Source: Methanomassiliicoccales archaeon RumEn M1
GTDB lineage: Archaea > Thermoplasmatota > Thermoplasmata > Methanomassiliicoccales > Methanomassiliicoccaceae
Assembly: GCA_001421185.1 (NCBI GenBank)
Contig: LJKK01000055.1
Span: 1 to 64,000, forward strand
DNA length: 64,000 bases
Direction of reading: 5' to 3'
In this document: positions 18,872-28,315 of the stretch, piece after piece
Numbering within the stretch: the first letter of the stretch is position 1
Layout: every line of letters begins with the position of its first letter
The notes under the pieces: generated by a model
The model's input: the letters and a program-made list of their open reading frames with translations, nothing else
The model's database searches: none
Told to the model about the DNA's origin: nothing
Translations under genes and position numbers: made by a program

Positions 18872-19807
18872 ATGTCCGTCGTATCCGCCCCAGGAAAGAT
18901 GATCCTGTTGGGCGAGCATGCCGTGGTGTTCGGAAAGCCGGCCATAGCGATGGGCATCGACCTGCGGCTGACCTGTACGGTGAGAAAGGGCCGCCAGAAC
19001 ACGGTGAACGGCCAACCCCTCAACGAGCGCCAGCACGCCTACGTGGCGGCGGCCATCAGGGACCACTGGCCGGGCGGGCCGCTGGACATCACGATCGATT
19101 CGGAGTTCCCATCTGGCTCGGGCCTGGGCTCCTCGGCGGCCCTGACGGTGGCGCTCCTGGGCGCGATGTCCCAGATGGGCGGCGGCATCGACGAGGAGAG
19201 CGTGGCAAGGGCGGCCTTTGACGTGGAATCGACCGTTCAGGGAAGGGCCAGCCCGCTCGACACCTCGGTGAGCTCCCATGGCCAGGGCATCTTCGTCGAT
19301 TCCGCTCCGGGGAAGGACCTACTATGGCACATCAGGCGGGACTCCCGCCAGTGGTACGTGCATCATTGTCCCGTCCCCGATCTGACGTTCGTGGTGGGAT
19401 TCACCGGCATCCGCGCCCCCACCGGCCCGCTGGTGGCCAAGGTGAAGCGGTACGTCGACCGGACCCGCTTCGCCAAGGAGGTGGTCGACGAGATCGGCGA
19501 CATCACCGTGGAGGGGGCGAAGCGGCTGCGGGACCGTGACGTGGTGGCGCTGGGCGGGCTGATGACCCGTGACCACAACCTGTTAGCCATCCTGGGCGTC
19601 TCCTCTCCAGAGCTGCAGAGGCTGGTGGACGCGGCCATCCCCTTCTCGTACGGGGCCAAGCTCACGGGGGCCGGGGGCGGGGGAAGCATGATCGCCCTGA
19701 CCGATCGCCCCGAGAAGGTGGCCGGAGCCATTGCCAGGCGAGGCGGCGTCCCCTACATAGTGCGGACCGGCGTCGACGGCGTCAGGGCAGAGGATTCCCC
19801 GCGTTGA
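18872..19807 (+). CDS. mvk: Mevalonate kinase
   Basis: Phosphorylates mevalonate at C5 for isoprenoid (membrane lipid) synthesis. GHMP kinase signatures: SAPGKMILLGEHAVVFGKPA at the N-terminus, the ATP loop FPSGSGLGSSAALTVALLGA near residue 85, a catalytic Asp in ASPLDTSVSSHG, and the C-terminal KLTGAGGGGSMIAL. At 311 residues it has normal archaeal length. I chose ATG 18872 because MSVVSAPGK fits the family start; a TTG eight codons upstream is possible. A TATA-like TTTAATT at 18843-18849 lies about 25 nt before it. Confidence 0.94.
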   Translation: MSVVSAPGKMILLGEHAVVFGKPAIAMGIDLRLTCTVRKGRQNTVNGQPLNERQHAYVAAAIRDHWPGGPLDITIDSEFPSGSGLGSSAALTVALLGAMSQMGGGIDEESVARAAFDVESTVQGRASPLDTSVSSHGQGIFVDSAPGKDLLWHIRRDSRQWYVHHCPVPDLTFVVGFTGIRAPTGPLVAKVKRYVDRTRFAKEVVDEIGDITVEGAKRLRDRDVVALGGLMTRDHNLLAILGVSSPELQRLVDAAIPFSYGAKLTGAGGGGSMIALTDRPEKVAGAIARRGGVPYIVRTGVDGVRAEDSPR

Positions 19808-19854
19808 ACCGTTCGCATCGGTCTAAGTGTCTCACAGACCGTACGTTCCACGTT

Positions 19855-19902
19855 AACAATATATACCTCGCACGCCATCTCTAGTTGGATGATACATCCA
19901 AC
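19855..19902 (+). promoter_or_regulatory. Promoter with palindrome at the start site
   Basis: TATA box AATATATAC at 19857-19865. The perfect inverted repeat GTTGGATG-ATA-CATCCAAC at 19884-19902 lies where transcription should begin, so it could be an operator or the first hairpin of the transcript. Confidence 0.55.
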
Positions 19903-20159
19903 TCTTTGGATGGTGTCGTTCAAAACCTCATAACGCCCGTTCGCCAGAGGGGTCGGAGACCACCGATGTGGCCAACCTCGTCGCTCATGCCTGACTCCTC
20001 CTACATGTTCCTTCCATCGGCCGCCTCGCGGCGAACGGGCAGGCGCTCTTCTCTTCATCGCGGCTCGACGTCACGACGAGCGGCGATCGTCCTCATGGGC
20101 ATCATCCGTTCGAAAAGAGGAAAAGAAGAAAGGAAGGGCGGGGCCGAGAGGCCCCTTTT
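19884..20159 (+). ncRNA. Candidate structured small RNA
   Basis: This 276-base unit has its own TATA box and ends in a hairpin-plus-T-run terminator. It contains a perfect 11-bp long-range inverted repeat, GCCCGTTCGCC (19935-19945) with GGCGAACGGGC (20030-20040), with CCGATG (19963-19968) and CATCGG (20015-20020) able to pair inside it. A possible reading frame begins at a TTG and runs through the terminator, and it has no recognisable domain, so an RNA product fits better. It shows no RNase P RNA, SRP RNA or tRNA core motifs. It lies between mevalonate kinase and the tetraether operon, both on the lipid pathway; that link is inference. Confidence 0.45.
20140..20159 (+). terminator. Intrinsic terminator, possibly bidirectional
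   Basis: GGGGCC-GAGA-GGCCCC followed by TTTT. On the minus strand the same stem is followed by a pyrimidine tract, so it can also end the convergent tes-fdx-GGR transcript, whose last stop codon is at 20166. Confidence 0.6.
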
Positions 20160-20165
20160 CGGACC

Positions 20166-21359
20166 TCAGATGAGGTCCTCGAACTCCTTGACCAGTTCTG
20201 GATAGGTCTCCTTGACGGCGGCCAGGAGAGTGTGCACGGTGATCTTCTCCAGGTCGACCTTGCTCACCGCCTCGACCAGCATCTCCAGCGTGTCGTCGGA
20301 CAGGGTGATGAGCTTCTCCTTGGCCATCCAGTCGCGCCACAGGCCGTTCTCCATCTTCGCCCTCCAGTCGTCCTCGTACTCCTGGAGCACCTTCATGGAG
20401 AAGTCATTGGCCTTGACGGCCTTGGCCAGCACCTTTCCGGCGAACATGCCGGCGTAGCAGCTGTTGGCGATCCCGCCCCCGGTGATGGGGTTGATCATGC
20501 GGGCGGCGTCGCCCACCAGCAATAGGTTGTCGATGGCCACCGAGTCGAGTGGAGCGCATACCGACACCGCCCCGGACACGGCCTCCAGGGGCTGCCCGTT
20601 CTTCAGGCGCGGGTCCCTGGCGATCCATCGGTCCAGGTATTCCTTGACCTCTCCGGGCTTCTTCAGCCTGGTGAGCAGGACGCCCAGCCCCACGTTGGCG
20701 GTGTTGTCGTCCTTGGGGAAGATCCAGGCGTAGCCGCCTGGGGCCACGGAGCCCAGGAGGAACTCGGTGTAGTCGGGATCGTAGTCGATGTTGGTCAGCC
20801 GGTACTGGTAGCAGGTGATGATGTCGGTCGGCTTGAGCGAGGTGTCAATGCCGGCCCATCGGCCGACCTGCGATTCGAAGCCGTCAGCGCCGACCACGCA
20901 GCTGGCCCTGATCTCCACCGGCTCGCCATGGCTGACCGCCTTGACGCCCGCGATCCTGCCGTCCTCGTATATGAGAGAGGTGGCCGCGGTCTTCAGCATG
21001 ATCTTGGCGCCCGCCTCCGCCGCGTCGCGGGCCAGGGCCTTGTCGAAGAACACGCGGTCCACGACGAAGCCCACCTCGTTCCCGGCCTTGCTCTCGTCGA
21101 TCATGACGAAATGGTTGCCGGACGGCGAGACGATCTTGGCGCCCTTGACCGTCCTGGCGACCCACTTGGGGTCGACCTTGATGCCGACGCGGTCCAGCCA
21201 GGAGCGGGAGATCCCTTCGCCGCAGCGGATGGGGGAGCCGATCTCCGGCCGCTTCTCGATCATGACCACGTCCGCCCCGCCCAGGGCGGCCCACTTGGCG
21301 GTCATGGAGCCGGCGGGGCCAGCGCCTACCACCACGACGTCGCACTTTATCGTCCTCAT
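20166..21359 (-). CDS. Geranylgeranyl reductase family protein (digeranylgeranylglycerophospholipid reductase)
   Basis: A flavoprotein that saturates the double bonds of archaeal isoprenoid lipid chains. The 397-residue sequence has the N-terminal FAD motif VVVVGAGPAGSMTAKWAALG, the RCGEGISRSWLDRVGI stretch and LLVGDAARMINPITGGGIAN typical of the family. The C-terminal 90 residues are helical. It starts one base after the stop of a small ferredoxin and follows the tetraether synthase gene; in Methanosarcina this reductase type takes electrons from ferredoxin, so the three genes form a coherent lipid-maturation operon. Confidence 0.92.
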   Translation of the reverse strand: MRTIKCDVVVVGAGPAGSMTAKWAALGGADVVMIEKRPEIGSPIRCGEGISRSWLDRVGIKVDPKWVARTVKGAKIVSPSGNHFVMIDESKAGNEVGFVVDRVFFDKALARDAAEAGAKIMLKTAATSLIYEDGRIAGVKAVSHGEPVEIRASCVVGADGFESQVGRWAGIDTSLKPTDIITCYQYRLTNIDYDPDYTEFLLGSVAPGGYAWIFPKDDNTANVGLGVLLTRLKKPGEVKEYLDRWIARDPRLKNGQPLEAVSGAVSVCAPLDSVAIDNLLLVGDAARMINPITGGGIANSCYAGMFAGKVLAKAVKANDFSMKVLQEYEDDWRAKMENGLWRDWMAKEKLITLSDDTLEMLVEAVSKVDLEKITVHTLLAAVKETYPELVKEFEDLI

Positions 21360-21360
21360 C

Positions 21361-21528
21361 TCAATCCTCCTCGCTGATGGCCGCCACCGGGCAGACCTTT
21401 ATGCACCGTCTGCAGTTGTTGCAGGCCTCCCCGAACTCGAGGATGAAATCGTTCATGAATATGGCGTTCTGGGGGCAGGAGCCGACGCAGGCTCCGCAAT
21501 GATGACATCTCTCGGCAGATACTTTCAT
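21361..21528 (-). CDS. 2[4Fe-4S] ferredoxin, 55 residues
   Basis: A short gene reading MKVSAERCHHCGACVGSCP at the start and CNNCRRCIKVCP near the end: two classic CxxCxxCxxxCP cluster motifs, enough for two 4Fe-4S clusters. ATG at 21528 has the ribosome binding site AGGTGATAG and follows the tes stop by 9 nt; its own stop is one base from the reductase start. It very likely delivers electrons to the neighbouring geranylgeranyl reductase, to the radical SAM tetraether synthase, or to both. Confidence 0.93.
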   Translation of the reverse strand: MKVSAERCHHCGACVGSCPQNAIFMNDFILEFGEACNNCRRCIKVCPVAAISEED

Positions 21529-21537
21529 GCTATCACC

Positions 21538-23090
21538 TCAGGTGTACTCGTTACCCCTGGTCTTCCTCCACTCCTCCAGGGGAACGGAGAACTTCTTCTC
21601 GATCTCGGTGCGGTAGGTGGGGCCGCCGTTGTAGGCGCAGAAGGGGATGATCCTGCCGTCCGGCACGACATAGTGGATGGCGCAGCGCCTGACCCTCTCG
21701 ATGTCATAGTTGTAATCGTCCTGGAAGTGCATCGAGCTGATCAGCATCATGTTCCAGGAGAACTTGGCCAGGCCGGTCTTGGTCTTGTTGTTGACCACGT
21801 TGGTCAGCGTCTCGATGAACTGGGTGGTGGTCAGGCCCTCGGGCATCTTGCTCTCGTCGATGTGCTTCCTGAGGATCTTCTGGGCCTTCAGCAGGGAGAG
21901 CTTGGGGAAGGTGGCCGACGACGCATCCTTGGCCAGGTCGAAGATCTCCTTCATCAGGCCGTCCACGTCCACGAACTGGGTGAGCGGGACAACCTCGTCC
22001 TTATCGTTAACGAACCAGTAGGTGGCCATGCCGCAGTGGGGATGGGTGGTGAAGGTGACCTTGTCCTCCCGCAGGATGGCCGAGGCGTAGGCGGAGACGG
22101 GCGCCACCGACGGGACGGGGAACCAATCCTCCTCCGTGGAGTACCCGGTCTGGTTCTTCACGTCCTTGATGAGGTCGGGGATGGTGTACCGGCCCTCCTC
22201 CCTCTCCTTCTGGTCGATGCGGCCGGTGAACGCCACGGGCTGGAAGTTGACCGCCCTGATCACGTCGCGGTTCTTGAGGGCGAACTTGATGATGTCGCCG
22301 ATCTGGTGGTCGTTCAGTCCCCTGACCACGGTGGGGACCAGGACGATGGAGGGGCGCTTGTCGGTAAGCTGGCGAACGTTCTCGATCGCCTTGATCTTGA
22401 TGTCCAGCAGCTTCCTGGCGCGCGTCTTCATGTAAATATCGTCGGTGACGCCGTCGAACTGAAGGTAGATGGTGTTGAGGCCGGCCTCGGCGCAGTTCCT
22501 GGCGAAATCGGGGTCCTCGGCCAGCTTGATGCCGTTGGTGGCCGCCTGTATCTGGGCGAAACCTAGCTCCTTGGCCTTCCTGATGACGTCAAAGAAGCGA
22601 GGGTAGATGGTCGGCTCGCCCCCGGAGAACTGGATGGCTGGAGTGGGAACGGGTCGCTCCTCCCTCAGCTTCTCCATCATGAACACCACTTCGTCAAAGG
22701 ACGGCTCGTAGACGTAGCCGGCCTGGTTGGCATTGGCGAAGCAGATGGGGCAGCGAAGGTTGCATCGGTTGGTCAGATCAAGGTTTGCCAGGGACGTGTG
22801 GGAGGTGTGCAGGTTGCACAATCCGCAGTTGTCCGGGCAGGTCGTGGCGTCCTTGATGAGCGGATTGCTTATTCCGACGCATCGTAGGCGTACCTCTCGG
22901 CCTTCAGGAACAGGTCCACGTCCGACCAGTAGATGTCGGTGACCTTGCCGTGCTCCGGACACTCCTTGTCCATGAGCACCTTCCCGTCAGACTCGTAGAT
23001 GCGCGCTGGCACGACCTTCTTACACTCGGGGCAAAGGGACTGCGTGGTCTTGGGCAGTCCCTTCTGGAGAACGCTATCCTTAGCAATCAT
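21538..23090 (-). CDS. tes: Tetraether lipid synthase (Tes), radical SAM, frameshifted
   Basis: Matches the MJ0619/Tes family that joins the phytanyl tails of two diether lipids into membrane-spanning tetraethers. The N-terminal part (PKTTQSLCPECKKVVPARIY ... DKECPEHGKVTDIYWSD) carries one Cys set; then TTCPDNCGLCNLH, and the radical SAM motif CNLRCPICFANANQAGY. FSGGEPTIYPRFFDVI and QAATNGIKLAEDP follow, and PHCGMATYWFVNDKDEVVPL lies in the C-terminal domain. The two halves are in different frames; adding one base near 22880 (GATGCGTC to GATGGCGTC) gives a continuous protein of about 517 residues. First gene of the tes-ferredoxin-reductase operon. Confidence 0.88.
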
Positions 23091-23139
23091 GAAGAGCCAT
23101 CCCGTTGAAGCCGGTAGAGAATGGTATAATTTAATACCT

Positions 23140-23160
23140 TTGTAGCTTATTTAGCTACAA
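23140..23160. promoter_or_regulatory. Operator palindrome between tes and the TrmB-family gene
   Basis: TTGTAGCT-TATTT-AGCTACAA, a perfect 8-bp inverted repeat, with a weaker outer TACC/GGTA pair (23135-23138, 23162-23165). It lies in the 78-nt gap between the divergent tes operon and the regulator, beside the A/T-rich promoter element TATAATTTAATA (23125-23136). It is well placed to control both directions, most simply by the adjacent regulator. Confidence 0.65.
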
Positions 23161-23168
23161 GTGGTATC

Positions 23169-23911
23169 ATGGAAGTCGCCGACCTGTTCATGCTGGATGA
23201 AGGAGAGATAAATGTTGAGAAGGAGGAAATTCTCAATCTTCTAAGGAGGATCGGGCTAACGGACTACGAGTCGCGAGCCTACCTTGGTCTGGTCATGCGC
23301 TCCCATGGTACCGCCGAGGAGGTGGCGGACGTGGCCAGCATCCCCCGAACCTCCGCCTACAAGGTGCTCGAGTCGTTGCGCCGCCGGAACATGGTCCTCT
23401 CGCAGGGCGGCCGGCCCACCGTGTACTATCCGGTGCCTCCCCGGGAGGTCAGGGAGAAGCTGCTGGCCGACGCCGAGCGGGCGCTGCATAAGCTGGAGAG
23501 GCTCCAAGGCATCCTGTCGGACAGAGGGGTTCCCCAGCTGGTCTACACCATCGTGGGCAAGGAACGCGTGCTATCCAAGGTAGGCGACATGATCGACACG
23601 GCGAAAAGCACCCTCCTCATCTCGGGCCCCACCCTCCGGGAGGTGCTACAGGACAGCTCGGGGCGGATCTCCAACGCCGTCAGGGAGGTGTGACGGTCAA
23701 GGTGGTCGCCGAGCCCAACACCAAGGTGCCCGACGACGTCGAGGTGGTGAGGAAGCGGGACATGGTGGCCATCGATGTGATAGTGGACAGCGAGCAGGCG
23801 CTCCTGTCGTCCCCCGACCTCAGCATATGCGGGTACACGGACAACCCCTTCCTCGTGGCCCACTTCGAGTACTTCCTCAATTACTCCACCCCGTCCAACG
23901 ATGTAGTCTAA
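23169..23911 (+). CDS. TrmB-family transcriptional regulator, frameshifted
   Basis: An N-terminal winged-helix domain (LLRRIGLTDYESRAYLGLVM, SIPRTSAYKVLESLRRRNMV, GGRPTVYYPVPPREV) followed by a coiled linker and a PLD-like effector part (KVGDMIDTAKSTLLISGPTL) is the TrmB layout. The frame breaks near 23690; restoring one G in GAGGTGTG continues as VTVKVVAEPNTKVPDDVEVV and ends SICGYTDNPFLVAHFEYFLN. The full length would be about 248 residues. It is divergent from tes, with the palindrome between them, so it is a good candidate regulator of lipid remodelling and of itself. Confidence 0.82.
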
Positions 23912-23955
23912 CCGTAGCTCGCCCGCTCATAAGGGGGCCGACAGCTGCTCCCTCG

Positions 23956-26900
23956 ATGAAAGCGGTAGCTGTGAGAAAGCGCCCTCTCGCACGATCCCGG
24001 GGAGGGCAGATGCCCTTCTCGCTGGTGGCCGTCCTGCTCTTGGTCCTCTCGGGCATGAGCATCGCCCTCGTGTACCCGTACGATAACGGAGAGGAGGGGA
24101 GGATGACCCCCGAGACCGTGAAGGCGCTCAAGGTGGCCTCGGTCCAGGCATGCGATGACATCTCCCGGAAAGCATACGTGGCGGGGCTGGAGGCGACCCG
24201 GAGCGTCGATGTCCTGAACGCCTCCGCCCTGCAGGAAAGGTTCGCCGAGCGGCTGTCGTCCATACTGAACGATAGCTATCCAGGGTACGTGGCCGGCTCC
24301 ATGGTGTGCGTGGACTCGATGGACCTGGAACTGACGGTCCTCCATGCCGCCGTGGGGGACGAGAACGGGGTCTCGAGCATCCCGGCCTACTTCTCCCTCC
24401 AAGGCTCCTATCGCCTGAACGTCTCCACCACCGCTGGCCACCTGATGTGGGTCCAGGAGATCGACGAGCCCATGTACGTCCCGCTGCCGCTCCTCATGGA
24501 CCGACTGTCCAGGCTGGAAACGTCCTCGGGCGTGAGGGGCGACATCGAGGCCACCGTGCGCTATTCCCTCTCCGTGCTGGCGCAGGACCGGGTCCTCCGC
24601 GGCTATGGCGCCTGCGAGCGGGACGGCGCCACGGGAACGGCTGCTATTATCACAGAGGAGGACGTGATACGGGCGGTCAACATCGCCCTTCTGCTGGAGG
24701 AGATGAAGCTCTTCCGGAGCCCCATGTCCGCCCACGGCGTTGACGGAAGCCTTCTGGCCGGCAAGGAGATCGACGCCGGAGAGCTGCTGCTCAGCACATA
24801 TGAGGATGCAGAGTACGACCTTCGCTTCATCGCCGCCCAGGCCATCAACGGGGCGGTCGACCGCATAGTCATCGGCCTCATGGAGCAACTGGGTTACCTT
24901 CATCCGGTGAACCTGATGGACGGCCTGGTCAGCGTGGTGGTGTCCAACCTCAACGAGCTCATCCAGATCTGCACCAAGAGCGACCTCTACCTAGAACACA
25001 GCATCAACAAGCTGAAGGGATGGGCCGAGGAGGCGGGATACGAGGAAGGCTGGTACAACCCCATCGGATGGGAGGGGCCGGAGGGCGAGGTCATGCTGCC
25101 GTTGACCGACGTTGTCTTCTACGATGCCAATGGCCATCAGCGGATACTGCCCTTCTTTGGGCGGCCCATGGAGTTCGACGTTCAGCCCTACGATGTTTTC
25201 TCCAACTACCTATGGGAGGACTTCTTCGATGAACGATGCGCCGACCTGACCATCATGCCGACCACCTGAAGGGCTTCGTGCGCACGGTGGCCGACCAGAT
25301 GTCCGTATATGCCGACCTCCCGGTCATGAGGGACAAGGCGGACCCCGCCAACGGGGTCCCATGGACGGACGAGCTGCTGGAGAGGATCCGCACCGCTTTC
25401 ATCGAGCAGGAGGACTGGACCGCTCCCGCCATCGAGGCCGTCGAGCAGGCGGGGAGGATACAGGACGCCGCCTCCCTCACCACCCTTGACTTCATCCGGG
25501 ACAATTGGATCTGGCTGACCAACGAGACCTTTGCGGTGCAGGAGGTGGCCGAGAGGATCGCTGCCGAGGAATGCCAAAGGATAAGCGCCCTCGTGCCCAT
25601 GGACGAGAGCTCCACCAGGTCGCTGCACCAGACCCTCTCGTGGATGATGCGGGAGGAGGGCTCGTACTACAACAACATCCTGGTCAACAAGTATGAGTGG
25701 CTGAGCGCCCCGTTCAAGAAGGCCATGGAGGCGGCTCTGTCGGCCCGCTCCGAGGAACTGAACGTGGCGGACAAGGTCATCGGCATGGTGAGCGGGAGGA
25801 TCTATGGGCCGGCCCTGCAGCCCATCGCCGCCAGCTCCGCCCTGGGCGTGATCGCGGAGGTGGAGCGGTATCTCTCGGCCAGGTACGAAGGCGGGGCCAT
25901 CTCCCTGCCGGCCGAGGGATTCGTGCTCAACGGGCCCAAGGGCGTCAGGCTCGAGGAGCGCCTGGATGCGGAGCACGTCGGCCTGGTGGCCGGCGACGGC
26001 AAGCGCGGGTCCCTGTCCGTCGACGTCATCCGGCCGTGGGAGCAGAAGGAAAGCGAGTATCCCTGCAACCTCCACCTCAACGACCTGTTCCAGGAAGGTA
26101 TTCTTCCATACTCGTCCCAGTGGAACGTCTCCTATAGTGGCACCGCCGTGGTGAAAGCCGCGGCCCCCGCCCTCGGCTCCTCCGACAAGGGGGAGATGGT
26201 GGAGTACGAGATCCCGCTGGAGGGGAGCTTCAGCATCGTGACCATCTCGGGTTGGGGATTGGTCGGGGTCGACTACACGCCCACCGTCACCCTCGAGAAG
26301 GCGATCTCCGATCTGCTGTCGAGGATATGGGCCGGCATCCTGGGCGGAGCGGAAGCGCTGGGGCGGACCATCGCCGGGGCCTTCGATACCTTCGCCCGCC
26401 TGATACCCGAGATCGTCTCGTTCGCCATCGACCCCTTGGGGTCCATGGCCCAGGCCCTGATGGACCTGATCGACAAGGCTCACGAGGTCGCCGGCTCCTT
26501 CCTCAGCACCATCCTGGGGGGCCTGGCCGATTTCGCCGGCCAGGTGGCCGGGGGCACGGTCATACGCCTGAGCATGTTCGGCTTCACGCTGGCGATCATC
26601 GTGGAGTCCGGCGTATCGAACATAGCGGGTACGAAGGACCGCCTCACGTTGGAGATGGGCATGGAGCTTGCCGGCCTATCGTTCTCCGGCGCCCTCCGCC
26701 TGTTGAAGATGGAAGAGGGGGACCACACCATGGTGATGAGCGCCACGGTCGGCAAGGACGATTGGAGCGTCAAAGTGTGCGCCGACCCCCGGACGCGGGT
26801 GTACGATGACCTCCTGAGGGCCACTGGATACTTTGGCGGGATGGTCCTCGACCTCGTCCTGCCCAAGGTGGCGGTCGTGAACAAGGTCACGCTCAGCCTG

Positions 26901-28055
26901 GCGGACATCCCGGCCCTGGGCCATATGCTGCAGAACATCCCCCTGATCCCCGGCGTCAAGGCAGCCATCAACGCTGGCCTGGAGGTGGGAATGATGACCG
27001 ATGGCGACTCCACCCTGATCATCAACGAGGTGGAGATGAACCCCTCGGGGAAGGACAGCGGCAGGGAATGGATCGAGCTGTATAACCCGACCGACCGGTC
27101 GATCGACCTGACCGGCTGGAGCATCGTGACCTCCCATGGCAAGAAGGCGACGCACTCGCTGCCCTCCCGCATCATCTCCCCGGGAGGGCACTATGTCCAC
27201 ACCTTCCCCGCCCAGGCGTTGGACAATGGGGGAGAGGGCTCCTTCGCCACCGAGGAGTGCGCCGTGCTCGTCGATCCCAATGGAGTGAAGGTGGACTGCG
27301 GGCCATGGGCCACCGACCACGCGGATGACGCGCGGACGTGGCAGAGGGAGCACGACTCCTCTTCCAGATGGGTCTTCAAGGAGGGCACCCCGGGAACGGC
27401 CAACGGCCTGTCGTTCCATGGCGTCCAGGACCTCTTCGGCCTGCTGGACGTCCTGCGGCAATCGTTCGAGGGGGCGCTTGGCTCCCGGGAGGTGGGGGAC
27501 ATCGGCGACCTGGCCGATCTGGTGCAGACCGCCATACGCACCGCCGCGGATAAGCTGATATCCTCGATGCTGGGAGCCATCACGTACGTCCAGTTCTTCG
27601 TCCAGGTGGGCGTGGGGGACGCCGCGGGCGTGGCCGAGGGCGGGTTCATCGCCGCCCTCAAGGTCACCGGGGCCACCCTGCGGGAATGCCTCCTGGCCAT
27701 GGTCGACAACATCCTGAGGCTGTTCGAGGACCTTCTCAATCCCACCAACCTGCTGCGGGTGTTCCAGCCCCTGGGGATGATCGGCCCGGAGGACATCTAT
27801 GTCGAACTCTCGGAGTACATATCCATCTCCGTCCCCAGCGTTATGGGCGATATGTTCAACGACCTGGTCCGGGCCAAGGCCTCGGTGCAGTTCAACCTGG
27901 CGGCGGCGGACTTCCTGGACAGAAGGGCGGACAGCGGGTGGAGGATCGAGTTCGGCCTGAGCGCCGCGGTCGGGCTCACCATCATGAAGGTCCCGGCCGG
28001 CGTCCGGAGCGAGCTGGAGGCATGGCTCGTCCACGCCACCCTCCGTCCGGCATAG
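23956..28055 (+). CDS. Very large exported protein with lamin-tail domain, frameshifted
   Basis: About 1,370 residues if one break is repaired. The N-terminus is GGQMPFSLVAVLLLVLSGMS, a hydrophobic export or anchor segment behind a basic stretch. The first frame ends at 25269, and the rest (from about 25236) continues in another frame with KGFVRTVADQMSVYADLPVM, consistent with one lost base. Long helical regions follow, then a lamin-tail domain (INEVEMNPSGKDSGREWIEL, DLTGWSIVTSHG) at about 27020-27320, and a hydrophobic C-terminal region. Lamin-tail domains occur in surface proteins and nucleases; no nuclease motif is seen here. Probably a cell-envelope protein of unknown role. The stop is TAG. 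Confidence 0.7.
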
Positions 28056-28179
28056 GCCGGCACCGCCCCGTCGGCCCCCCGCCTCCTCCAGGGGGCGGGG
28101 CGCCCCGATGGCACTGCACCTGGGATGGTGGGCGACGGGCCCCTCCCATCCTCCTAGCCCGGTCCTCTTACTCTCAGGT

Positions 28180-28208
28180 CCCGCAATGATGGCGGGTGCC
28201 ATGTTTTT
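28180..28208 (+). terminator. Stem-loop with T-run before mtaC
   Basis: CCCGC (28180-28184) pairs with GCGGG (28192-28196), and TTTTT follows at 28204-28208. The TCCCGCA arm (28179-28185) could instead pair with TGCGGGA (28208-28214), so two folds exclude each other. The simplest reading is the end of the preceding giant gene. Confidence 0.45.
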
Positions 28209-28315
28209 GCGGGAAATGGGAATTTGGCCGTTCATCATCGAGATGACAGTGAAATACTGTGACCTGGCAAAACCCCCGGCCGTCCATGGGACATGGACGA
28301 GAGGTGAGACGAACG

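Noticed and set aside
19885-20205. 106-codon frame across the candidate RNA
   Set aside because: It begins at a TTG within a palindrome, runs through the intrinsic terminator into the end of the reductase gene, and has low-complexity Arg/Ser composition with no domain.
28179-28214. Riboswitch controlling mtaCB
   Set aside because: The two alternative stems lie upstream of the likely mtaC promoter element at 28251-28259, so a terminator of the preceding gene is the simpler reading.
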